Below are positions 18,970-26,232 of a DNA stretch of 32,378 nt, piece by piece. Within the stretch, counting starts at the first letter, position 1. The number at the start of each line of letters is the position of its first letter. The notes beneath the pieces are model-generated. The model was not told where the DNA came from, made no database searches, and worked only from the letters and a program-made list of their open reading frames with translations. Source of the DNA: Candidatus Zhuqueibacterota bacterium (GTDB taxonomy: Bacteria; Zhuqueibacterota; Zhuqueibacteria; Residuimicrobiales; JAFGEC01); assembly GCA_016931775.1 (NCBI GenBank), contig JAFGEC010000286.1, positions 1 to 32,378 on the forward strand, read 5' to 3'. A program made the translations under genes and the position numbers.

Positions 18970-19409
18970 TTTATACCTCCATTTATTGTTACTGCTTCTT
19001 TATTGTTATTCCTGAAAATTGGCAAATCCGGAAAATTTCTGGAAGAAATAGAAAAAATTTTTCACTATGGCAAAAACCATAATATTAAATGTAACAATCA
19101 TTTGTAAAATTTATGTGTCTAATGTCAAATAAGTTGAAAATAGGTGCTGGGACCGAGGTTCGGTATGATCAAAACAGCGCCGGTTTTTACGATCACCTCC
19201 TCAAGGCCTTAAATGAGCCTTATAATGCCAAGGTAAGATAAATATCGCTTTTTTGCAAGGAAAAAGTGGATCAGTGGTGATAAACCTCAGCTCTGGGTGA
19301 GTAGAAAATAGAAATACATAACTCTTCATCAAAGACTCCCTGCGTTATCTTTATTTTATCCTTCTCGCTCTCTGGGTTAGTGACATATTACGACTTTTAC
19401 ATTTTTTTC
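18970..19409. other. divergent intergenic region between the surface-protein gene and the TetR operon
   Basis: About 440 bases with no recognisable gene. The half next to the minus-strand gene is AT-rich and holds its ribosome binding site (GGAGG, 18976-18980) and likely promoter (19101-19128). A plus-strand frame, ATG 19122 to TAA 19241 (39 codons), has protein-like composition but no ribosome binding site; it may be a gene remnant or chance. From 19242 to 19409 I see nothing beyond AT-rich sequence leading to the operon promoter. Confidence 0.4.
19101..19128 (-). promoter_or_regulatory. putative promoter of the LamG surface-protein gene
   Basis: On the minus strand a perfect TTGACA (19123-19128) is followed after 16 bases by TACAAA (19101-19106), which matches TATAAT in four of six positions. 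The predicted start of transcription would leave a leader of roughly 120 bases before ATG 18969. The perfect -35 box is the main support. Confidence 0.35.
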
Positions 19410-19443
19410 TTGACATCAATAAATATTTTATATACATTATATA
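19410..19443 (+). promoter_or_regulatory. putative operon promoter with overlapping palindromic operator
   Basis: TTGACA (19410-19415) and TACATT (19433-19438) are 17 bases apart, 47 bases upstream of the TetR start codon. A 15-base inverted repeat, TATATA-CAT-TATATA (19429-19443), overlaps the -10 element. TetR-family repressors commonly bind palindromes of this size over their own promoter, so autoregulation of the whole operon is a reasonable inference. The repeat is pure AT apart from one C, which lowers its specificity. Confidence 0.45.
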
Positions 19444-19484
19444 CGAATATTGTAATTTTATACCATTTTCGTAAGAAATGTCCG

Positions 19485-20057
19485 ATGATAGATAAAAAGT
19501 TTCAGCAAATTGTGCGTGCAGCAACAGAGCTGTTTCAGCGCCACGGTATTCGACGGATTACTGTTGAGGAAATCTGCAGGAATGCAATGGTCAGCAAAAT
19601 GACTTTTTACAAGTATTTCAATAACAAGACAGACCTGGTTAAATATATCGTGAATGATCTCATGGATCGGGCTGTGGATTTGTACAAAAACATAATCCAA
19701 AGCGACCTTCCGTTTTCGGAAAAAGCGGCCGAAATTTTTAAAATGAAAATATCCCAGTCGGAACTATGGGGTGAGGAATTTGTTAAAGATTTTATACATG
19801 CGGACCCAGAACTGGAGGTGGTGGTGCAGAAACGAATGGCGGAAATCAGCCGCCTGGTTTATGAGGATTTTAGGATCGCTCAGGACCGGGGTGAGATTCG
19901 CAAGGATATCAAGCTGGAGCTAATTCTCTATCTCATGAACCACCTGCGCGAACTGATTCAGGACCAAGGGATAATCCAGCTGTATCCCAATCATATTGAA
20001 ATGATCAGAGAATTAATCACCTTCTTTTTTTACGGAATTGTCGAGCCGTCAAAATGA
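19485..20057 (+). CDS. TetR/AcrR-family transcriptional regulator
   Basis: 190 residues. The N-terminal helix-turn-helix (about 1-50) is canonical: IVRAATELFQRHGIRRITVEEI then VSKMTFYKYFNNKTDLV. The C-terminal half is helical and variable, as expected for a ligand-binding and dimerisation domain. The frame is open back to a GTG at 19380, but that would add 35 hydrophobic residues ahead of a complete TetR fold and would start upstream of the predicted promoter, so ATG 19485 is chosen. No clear ribosome binding site precedes it. The stop overlaps the start of the barrel gene by four bases (ATGA). First gene of an envelope-transport operon, it most likely represses that operon and responds to a lipid or other hydrophobic substrate; the ligand is not deducible. 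Confidence 0.88.
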   Translation: MIDKKFQQIVRAATELFQRHGIRRITVEEICRNAMVSKMTFYKYFNNKTDLVKYIVNDLMDRAVDLYKNIIQSDLPFSEKAAEIFKMKISQSELWGEEFVKDFIHADPELEVVVQKRMAEISRLVYEDFRIAQDRGEIRKDIKLELILYLMNHLRELIQDQGIIQLYPNHIEMIRELITFFFYGIVEPSK

Positions 20058-21172
20058 AAAAGATATTTACATTTATTGTTCTTTTTATATCTACGGCCTT
20101 TTGCCGGGAATTTAATCATAAAGGGCAGGTTTCTGGGTGGGGACTTTATGCCGACAAGCAGGTGAGTATAGGGTGCCGTTATATTCCCAGCGTTTTTTTT
20201 GCTTCGGAGATCGGCGGACAGTGGAGTCTGGATAGTGAAATCGCCGCGAAATCTTTTTACGTACAGCAGGGTTTATCACTTTCAAGCCTGCGACCGGATC
20301 ATGACATCTCCCCCTACCGTTTTTGGATCCGTTTAACCTCCAATCAATTTGAGGCGCGTGTGGGATTGCAAAAGATCAATTTTGGTGCCGCAAAATTGCT
20401 CCGACCGTTGATGTGGTTCGATCGTATCGACCCGCGCGATCCGCTGCAACTCACCGATGGCGTTTATGGTCTGTTGTGCAGATATTATTTTCTCAATAAT
20501 GTCAATGTATGGATGTGGGGTTTGATGTATAATAACGAACCGAAAGGAATGGAAATACTCGGAACGGAAAAAAATACGTTAGAATACGGAGGCCGGCTGC
20601 AATTTCCGGTGTCCGGTGTGGAACTTGGGATGACCCTGCATCGACGGAAAGCGGATCCGAACAACATGATCGACATACCGCTTCTATCGTTGGGCACGTT
20701 TTTTGAAAATCGGTTTGCCTTCGATGCCCGGATGGATGTGGGTGTGGGATTGTGGGTTGAAGGCGCTGTGAGCCATTACGATCACGACCTGATATTGATA
20801 CCCTACCGGTATGTGCAGCAGGCCGTGTTGGGCGGTGATTATACGGTCGAATTGGGGAACGGTTTGACTGTTCTGGCGGAACATTTCGTGCAAAATGTCA
20901 CCGATAAAATACTTGACAAAAAATTGACCTACAGCTTTTCCGCAATGTCTTTAAATTATCCTTTGACGATTTTAGATTATTTCGCCGGTATGGTATTCTA
21001 TGATTGGACGGAAAAAAATATATACCGGTTTTTATATTGGCAGCGAACGTACGACTTTTGGAATTTTTACCTGTTTGGATTCTGGAATTCCGAACAAGGC
21101 CTTTTGAACGACACCCTTTCATCAGCCATGCTGGGTAAAGGTGTACAGGTTATGCTGGTATTTAATTACTAA
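20054..21172 (+). CDS. Predicted outer-membrane beta-barrel protein of the ABC/LolA-like operon
   Basis: 372 residues with a Sec signal peptide (MKKIFTFIVLFISTAFC, cut near residue 17). The rest is rich in alternating aromatic/hydrophobic strands (FWIRLTSNQFEARVGLQKINFG, VNVWMWGLMYNN, WNFYLFGFWNSEQ) and ends in an aromatic residue (VMLVFNY), all typical of an outer-membrane barrel. The segment GLQKINFGAAKLLRPLMWFDRIDPRDP resembles the strand-loop seen in porin-like barrels of the DUF1302 type, where a similar motif precedes DP(R). I cannot assign a family with certainty. It overlaps the TetR gene by four bases and lies 14 bases before the ABC ATPase gene, so it is likely the outer-membrane endpoint of that transporter. 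The alternative is an unrelated porin carried in the same transcript. Confidence 0.7.
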   Translation: MKKIFTFIVLFISTAFCREFNHKGQVSGWGLYADKQVSIGCRYIPSVFFASEIGGQWSLDSEIAAKSFYVQQGLSLSSLRPDHDISPYRFWIRLTSNQFEARVGLQKINFGAAKLLRPLMWFDRIDPRDPLQLTDGVYGLLCRYYFLNNVNVWMWGLMYNNEPKGMEILGTEKNTLEYGGRLQFPVSGVELGMTLHRRKADPNNMIDIPLLSLGTFFENRFAFDARMDVGVGLWVEGAVSHYDHDLILIPYRYVQQAVLGGDYTVELGNGLTVLAEHFVQNVTDKILDKKLTYSFSAMSLNYPLTILDYFAGMVFYDWTEKNIYRFLYWQRTYDFWNFYLFGFWNSEQGLLNDTLSSAMLGKGVQVMLVFNY

Positions 21173-21186
21173 ACGTGGGAAAAATT

Positions 21187-21900
21187 ATGGAAAACGACAT
21201 TTTAATCCAAACCAAAGATTTGGTGAAAATTTACCCTATGGGTAGTCAGGATCTGGTGGCGCTGGAGAAAGTTAATTTAACCTTTAAAAAGGGTGAATTT
21301 GCAGCTCTTGTGGGCCCGAGTGGATCGGGTAAAACAACGTTGTTGAATATTATCGGATCGTTGGATACTCCTACAAGAGGCAGCGCCATCGTTATGGGGC
21401 TAGAAGTGGAAAAATTGTCTCATAAAAAATCCGCGGAGTTGCGCAACAAACATATCGGATTCATCTTTCAAACCTTTAATTTACTGCCGGTGTATACGGT
21501 TTATGAAAATGTTGAATTTCCGCTTTTGCTCAGCGATGTACCGGCTTCGGAACGGAAGCAGCGTGTCATGCAGGCGCTTGAATGGGTTAAACTGGCCGAC
21601 CGCCACCGTTCAAAACCCAATCAGCTGTCCGGGGGGCAAAGCCAGAGAGTTGCGGTTGCCAGGGCTATTGTAAAAATGCCGTCAATTGTACTGGCGGATG
21701 AGCCGACTGCCAATCTGGATGCAGAAAACTCCCATAATGTCATGCAAATTATGGAAGGATTGAACAAAGAATTGGGTATGACCTTTATATTTTCCACCCA
21801 TGATGAAAAGGTCGTACAGTATATGCGGCGTATAATCTCACTGGACGACGGCAGGGTGGCAAAAGATGAATTTGTTAAATCCGTAAAAAAGAGGGTATAA
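21187..21900 (+). CDS. ABC transporter ATP-binding protein, LolD/MacB type
   Basis: 237 residues from ATG 21187, preferred over GTG 21175 because GGGA (21177-21180) stands six bases upstream as a ribosome binding site. Motifs are complete: Walker A GPSGSGKTT (43-51), Q-loop IFQTFNLLP (93-101), signature LSGGQSQR (147-154), Walker B SIVLADEPT (166-174), D-loop NLD, and H-loop H205 in STHDE. The FNLLPVYTVYENVEFPL stretch is characteristic of the LolD/MacB/FtsE group, which powers mechanotransmission by FtsX-type permeases rather than moving substrate through a membrane channel. Two such permeases follow immediately. LolD itself extracts lipoproteins from the inner membrane; the downstream LolA-like gene makes a Lol-type role attractive. 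Confidence 0.93.
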   Translation: MENDILIQTKDLVKIYPMGSQDLVALEKVNLTFKKGEFAALVGPSGSGKTTLLNIIGSLDTPTRGSAIVMGLEVEKLSHKKSAELRNKHIGFIFQTFNLLPVYTVYENVEFPLLLSDVPASERKQRVMQALEWVKLADRHRSKPNQLSGGQSQRVAVARAIVKMPSIVLADEPTANLDAENSHNVMQIMEGLNKELGMTFIFSTHDEKVVQYMRRIISLDDGRVAKDEFVKSVKKRV

Positions 21901-21902
21901 AA

Positions 21903-23078
21903 ATGTTAATGTTCAAACTCGCTCTTCGAAATATACTTGGTGCCGGGCTTCGCACATGGTTGAATGTCATCGTGCTGTCGTTTTCTTTTGTAGCGATTAT
22001 TTACATGCAGGGAATTTATGATGGCATGCAGGACCAGGCTTCCCAGGCAGAGATACAATTTGCTTACGGCGGCGGACAATACTGGCATGCGGCATACGAT
22101 CCGTATGATCCGTTTAGTTTGCAGGATAGCCATGGAAAAATCGCCCCGGAACTGCAGGATAAAATAAATGACGGAGAGGCAACGCCTGTTTTAATTGTAC
22201 AGGGTTCCATGTATCCGAACGGGCGACTTAAACCTGTACTGCTGAAAGGCATTGATCCGGCTCAAAAGACTGTGGCTATTCCAAGTGCTGTCCTGGCAAA
22301 AGAAAAGGATGCCATACCGGCGCTGATCGGTGCGCGTACCGCACGGAACAGCGGCTTAAAGATCGGCGACTATGTCACCATTCGGTGGCGGGACGCCAAC
22401 GGGACTTTTGACGCCCAGGAAGTCAAGATTATGGAGATTATGAACACCCTGGTGCAATCCATAGATAACGGTCAGATCTGGATGCCTCTGGAGCAGTTGA
22501 GGCAGCTTTCGGGTATGCCCGACGAGGCCACACTGGTTATTCTGGGGCAGGAGACCGATTCTCCGGCACAGGTTTCCCTGGGCTGGGTTCATAAAGATAT
22601 GGATTTTTTACTCAAGGACTTGAAACAGCTTGTAAAAACCAAGACCATCGGCGCTTCGGTTATGTATATCGCATTGCTCCTGCTGGCAATGCTGGCTATT
22701 TTTGATACCCAGGTATTATCCCTCTTCAGACGGCGTAAAGAGATCGGTACTCTTGTGTCATTGGGAATGACCCGAGTCCAGGTGATAAAGCTGTTTACAT
22801 TCGAGGGTGCCATGCACGGTATACTTGCTGCGGGTGTGGCCGCACTTTATGGGATTCCTCTGTTTATTTACAGTGCAAAAGCCGGATGGAAATTGCCCCA
22901 AGTGACAGAGGGATACGGTCTCTCAATCGGTCAAACCCTGTTTCCGGTTTTTGGCGCCGGACTTGTGGTTGGTACCATATTTCTGGTTATGATCACGGTG
23001 ACGATTGTCAGTTATTTACCCACACGGCGTATTTTGAAACTTAAACCGACAGACGCATTAAGAGGAAAAATGTCATGA
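21903..23078 (+). CDS. FtsX/MacB-type ABC transporter permease 1
   Basis: 391 residues. Topology is the type VII ABC pattern: one N-terminal membrane helix (about 20-37), a periplasmic domain (40-245), then three helices (250-272, 303-323, 346-372). The coupling segment RRRKEIGTLVSLGMT (277-291) is the FtsX-domain signature that contacts the ATPase. The periplasmic part contains LIGARTARNSGLKIGDYVTI, the usual MacB-PCD motif. ATG 21903 has GAGGG seven bases upstream; a second ATG at 21909 is also possible. It starts two bases after the ATPase stop and overlaps permease 2 by four bases. Two different permeases with one ATPase match the LolC/LolE heterodimer arrangement rather than a MacB homodimer. 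Confidence 0.88.
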   Translation: MLMFKLALRNILGAGLRTWLNVIVLSFSFVAIIYMQGIYDGMQDQASQAEIQFAYGGGQYWHAAYDPYDPFSLQDSHGKIAPELQDKINDGEATPVLIVQGSMYPNGRLKPVLLKGIDPAQKTVAIPSAVLAKEKDAIPALIGARTARNSGLKIGDYVTIRWRDANGTFDAQEVKIMEIMNTLVQSIDNGQIWMPLEQLRQLSGMPDEATLVILGQETDSPAQVSLGWVHKDMDFLLKDLKQLVKTKTIGASVMYIALLLLAMLAIFDTQVLSLFRRRKEIGTLVSLGMTRVQVIKLFTFEGAMHGILAAGVAALYGIPLFIYSAKAGWKLPQVTEGYGLSIGQTLFPVFGAGLVVGTIFLVMITVTIVSYLPTRRILKLKPTDALRGKMS

Positions 23079-24349
23079 TAAAATTTTTAATAAAAGGTCT
23101 GCTGCGCGATCGCTCAAAAAGTCTGTTTCCGGTGCTGACGGTAACGGCAGGTGTGACGCTGGTTGTGTTTGCTATCTGTTGGGTCGGCGGTGTGCAAACC
23201 AATATGATGAGTGCCAGCGCACATTTTCGAACCGGGCATGTTAAAATAATGACGCGGGCTTATGCTGAGCAGTCCGATTTGTTGCCAGTCGATCTGGCAC
23301 TGGTCGGTACGGATTCTTTACTTGGGCATTTGAAGGCAAGTTATCCGGGTATGATCTGGACGCAGCGGATTTTATTTGCCGGTTTGCTGGATGTTCCCGA
23401 TGAAAGTGGTGAAACGCGCGAACAGGGCACGGTAGCCGGTATTGCAATCAGTGTTTTGGATCCCGGCAGTCCGGAACATAAGTTTTTGGAAATGGAAAAA
23501 TCCATCGTTCGTGGACGTATGCCGCAAAAATCCTATGACTGCCTGATCAGCGAAACCTTTGCTCAAAAGTTAAAAGTTAATCCGGGGGATGAGGTAACAC
23601 TGATCGGCTCCACGATGTTCGGTGCCATGTCCATGACGAATTTCACTGTTGCCGGCACGGTTCGGTTTGGAATTTCGGCTTTAGACCGCGGCGCTCTGAT
23701 TGCGGATATAACCGACGTCCAAACGGCGCTGGACATGGATAACGGTGCCAGTGAAATACTGGGTTTTTTTACCGATGACATTTATCACCGTGAAAAAGCC
23801 GTGGACCTGGCCGAACAGTTTAATATAAAAAACACTGATCCTGACGGCGAATTCTCACCGGTGATGCTTGCACTGGAACAACAGGAGGGTTTAGCCGGTA
23901 TGCTGGATATGGTTGGTATGATGTCAAGTGTGATCATTACTATTTTCATAGTCGTCATGTCCATTGTACTTTGGAATGCCGGACTCATGGGCAATATCCG
24001 CCGTTATGGTGAAATTGGTGTTCGCCTAGCCATGGGAGAAGCAAAAGGTCACTTGTATCGAAGCTTGCTGTTGGAAGCGTTCGCCATAGGAATATTCGGG
24101 TCATTGATCGGCACGGTGTTGGGTTTAATTGTTTCTTTTTATTTGCAATATCACGGAATCGATATCACAAGTTTTTTAAAGGATTCCACAATCATGCTGC
24201 CGGACGTTATGCGGGCACGAGTGACATCGTCAGCCTATTTTATCGGATTTTTACCCGGTGTTTGTGCCACTTTTTTGGGCGCGGCGATTTCGGGAATTGG
24301 TGTATATAAACGGCAAACGTCACAATTGTTCAAGGAGCTTGAGGTATGA
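23075..24349 (+). CDS. FtsX/MacB-type ABC transporter permease 2
   Basis: 424 residues with the same topology as permease 1: N-terminal helix (about 17-39), periplasmic MacB-PCD-like domain (about 45-285, including LISETFAQKLKVNPGDEVTLI), and three C-terminal helices. The coupling segment is NIRRYGEIGVRLAMGEAKG. The N-terminal GHVKIMTRAY after helix 1 is reminiscent of LolE/LolC-like permeases (GHIxI motif). It overlaps its neighbours on both sides by four bases (ATGA), so expression is translationally coupled to permease 1 and to the LolA-like carrier. The two permeases are clearly different in sequence, which supports a heterodimer with a distinct partner surface on each. Confidence 0.88.
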   Translation: MIKFLIKGLLRDRSKSLFPVLTVTAGVTLVVFAICWVGGVQTNMMSASAHFRTGHVKIMTRAYAEQSDLLPVDLALVGTDSLLGHLKASYPGMIWTQRILFAGLLDVPDESGETREQGTVAGIAISVLDPGSPEHKFLEMEKSIVRGRMPQKSYDCLISETFAQKLKVNPGDEVTLIGSTMFGAMSMTNFTVAGTVRFGISALDRGALIADITDVQTALDMDNGASEILGFFTDDIYHREKAVDLAEQFNIKNTDPDGEFSPVMLALEQQEGLAGMLDMVGMMSSVIITIFIVVMSIVLWNAGLMGNIRRYGEIGVRLAMGEAKGHLYRSLLLEAFAIGIFGSLIGTVLGLIVSFYLQYHGIDITSFLKDSTIMLPDVMRARVTSSAYFIGFLPGVCATFLGAAISGIGVYKRQTSQLFKELEV

Positions 24350-25074
24350 AAAGTCTATTATTTTTGCTGGTTCCTGTTTTTGCCTTTGCTCAAGTACCAT
24401 CGGGTGAGGAGATATTAAAAAAGGTCGATGAAAACAGCTGGGCAAAGACCCGTATTTTTACATCCAAAATGATCGTACAGGGCCGGCGGGCCACGCGAAC
24501 CATAACGTCCAAATCGTGGGTCAAGGGTGATGAGGCCGCGTTTACCGAATACCTTGCACCGGCACGGGAAAAAGGTATCAAAATGCTTAAAATGGAGGAC
24601 CAACTGTGGACGTATTCTCCGCAGACCGACAGGATTATCCGTATCTCCGGACATATGCTGCGCCAGTCGGTTATGGGTTCAGATCTTTCATATGAAGATA
24701 TGATGGAAGATGCCGAAATTGTAAAAAAATATGATGCAAAAGTTGAGGGATCGGAAGTTGTATTGGACTGTGAGTGCTGGGTTCTTCTGCTTTCAGCAAA
24801 GGACAAAGATGCGGCATATCAATCAAGAAAAGTGTGGGTCGATAAGGAAAGATATATTATTTTAAAGGAAGAGAGATATGCTAAAAGCGGTAAATTGTTG
24901 AAACGAACAGAGATACTAAGCGTGCGCCGCATGGGCGGCCGCTGGGTTGCCGGTGAGATTCTGTTTAGGGATTTATTAAAAAGCGGTAAGGGTACAAAGT
25001 TTATCATAGAATCAGTGGAATACAATGCGGATATTCCGGATTATATTTTTTCAAAGGCTTCCTTGCGCAAATAA
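24346..25074 (+). CDS. LolA-like periplasmic carrier (outer-membrane lipoprotein-sorting protein family)
   Basis: 242 residues with a signal peptide (MKSLLFLLVPVFAFA|Q, 15 residues). Features of the LolA_like family are visible: PSGEEILKKVDENSW near the mature N-terminus, RTITSKSWVKGDEAAFTEYLAPAREKG, then LWTYSPQTDRIIRIS and MGSDLSYEDM. The order matches the open half-barrel that carries a lipid moiety in LolA/LolB. Proteins of this family often accompany RND-type lipid exporters; here the partner is a MacB/Lol-type ABC transporter with overlapping genes. Likely role: accept a lipid or lipidated substrate from the permease pair and deliver it to the outer membrane or the barrel. The stop overlaps the start of the pseudouridine synthase gene by one base (TAATG). 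Confidence 0.87.
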   Translation: MKSLLFLLVPVFAFAQVPSGEEILKKVDENSWAKTRIFTSKMIVQGRRATRTITSKSWVKGDEAAFTEYLAPAREKGIKMLKMEDQLWTYSPQTDRIIRISGHMLRQSVMGSDLSYEDMMEDAEIVKKYDAKVEGSEVVLDCECWVLLLSAKDKDAAYQSRKVWVDKERYIILKEERYAKSGKLLKRTEILSVRRMGGRWVAGEILFRDLLKSGKGTKFIIESVEYNADIPDYIFSKASLRK

Positions 25075-26048
25075 TGAATAAAGAAAAAGTTTTACAATTT
25101 GAAATAACCGACGGTCAGCAGAAGATGCGGTTGGATCTGTTTTTAGCCGCAAGATTACCATCCGTAACCCGGGCAAAAATAAAACGGCTTATTGATGAAA
25201 ATTATGTAACCCTCGGTGGTGAACCGTGCAAAGCCGGGCATATCATACGTCCCGGTGAGCTGGTAACCGTTTATTTTCCGATTGTAAAGATTGATCATAT
25301 TGAGCCGGAAGACATTCAACTTGATATCATTTATGAAGATGAGTCACTTTTGGTTGTCAATAAGCCACCGGGTCTGGTGGTGCATCCCGCTTATGGTAAT
25401 ATGAGCGGAACGCTGGTCAATGCCCTTATGGCTCATTGTAAAAATCTTTCAAGCGTTGCAGGCGACAAACGCCCCGGACTGGTACACAGGCTTGACAAGG
25501 ATACTTCGGGACTTTTGGTTGTGGCCAAGGATGATGTGACACATGTTGAATTATCCCGGCAATTATCGCAACGAAAAATCGAGCGTGAATATCGGGCAAT
25601 TGTTTGGGGACACTTGAAAAAGAAAACCGGTACGATTGCGGCATCGTTGGCCCGGAGTCCCAAGGATCGCACCAAAATGCAAATCAACGAGGACGGGAAG
25701 CATGCTGTAACCCATTATGAACTGGTAAAAAAGTTTCATCTCATGAGTTATGTAAAACTTTATCTTGAAACCGGCCGTACCCATCAGATTCGCGTTCATA
25801 TGGCGTCAATCGGGCATCCGGTTTTCTCCGATAAAACATATGGCGGTCGTGGGCACCAGCTGGCCGGCAGGAATCACGAGGACACAATACTGATAAAAGA
25901 ATTCTTAAAAAAATATGACCGGCAGATGCTCCATGCGCGTTCTTTGGTATTTGTGCATCCGCAGCGAAAGGAGCTTGTCCGTTTCGATTCGCCGTTGCCG
26001 GCGGATATGCAAATGCTCATACAAGACCTTGAAACCGCCTCAGTGTAA
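25074..26048 (+). CDS. rluD: 23S rRNA pseudouridine synthase, RluA/RluD family
   Basis: 324 residues. An N-terminal S4 RNA-binding domain (about 17-65: MRLDLFLAARLPSVTRAKIKRLI) precedes the catalytic domain (from about 85). Signature HRLDKDTSG is at 138-146 with catalytic Asp D141; VNKPPGLVVHP (95-105) and RTHQIRVHMASIGHP are the other family motifs. Length and domain order fit RluD, which modifies helix 69 of 23S rRNA, but RluA-family specificity cannot be read from sequence alone. Its ATG overlaps the LolA-like stop (TAATG), so it is transcribed with the transport operon although functionally unrelated; a housekeeping gene at the end of a TetR-controlled operon may need its own promoter. 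None is obvious in the preceding coding sequence. Confidence 0.92.
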   Translation: MNKEKVLQFEITDGQQKMRLDLFLAARLPSVTRAKIKRLIDENYVTLGGEPCKAGHIIRPGELVTVYFPIVKIDHIEPEDIQLDIIYEDESLLVVNKPPGLVVHPAYGNMSGTLVNALMAHCKNLSSVAGDKRPGLVHRLDKDTSGLLVVAKDDVTHVELSRQLSQRKIEREYRAIVWGHLKKKTGTIAASLARSPKDRTKMQINEDGKHAVTHYELVKKFHLMSYVKLYLETGRTHQIRVHMASIGHPVFSDKTYGGRGHQLAGRNHEDTILIKEFLKKYDRQMLHARSLVFVHPQRKELVRFDSPLPADMQMLIQDLETASV

Positions 26049-26091
26049 AATTCCTACAGTATGAAAAACACAGTTGTGTAAAATTCCTACA
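26043..26091 (+). repeat. 16-base direct repeat after the rluD-like gene
   Basis: GTGTAAAATTCCTACA occurs at 26043-26058 and again at 26076-26091, a 33-base period, with CAG just before both copies at slightly different spacing. The first copy includes the rluD-like stop codon. The remaining gap to 26232 is AT-rich and holds a good ribosome binding site (AGAGGAGAT, 26218-26226) for the next gene. It could be a local tandem duplication or paired protein-binding sites. Confidence 0.6.
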
Positions 26092-26232
26092 ATCTTTCTT
26101 GTTTATCTCATCCCCTTATATTCTGTTAAATTACATAAAAACAAAAGTTTGTGCAACTGATTTATAAGAGTGAAGCAGGTGGCACATGTTTTGCTGTTGT
26201 CGTGATAGATTCTGATAGAGGAGATAATCATC

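Noticed and set aside
19152-19164. Small hairpin ACCGA-GGT-TCGGT as an RNA element
   Set aside because: A five-pair stem with a three-base loop and no T-tract or wider structure; expected by chance.
19380-19484. GTG 19380 as the TetR start
   Set aside because: It would add 35 hydrophobic residues before a complete TetR domain and lies upstream of the predicted promoter.
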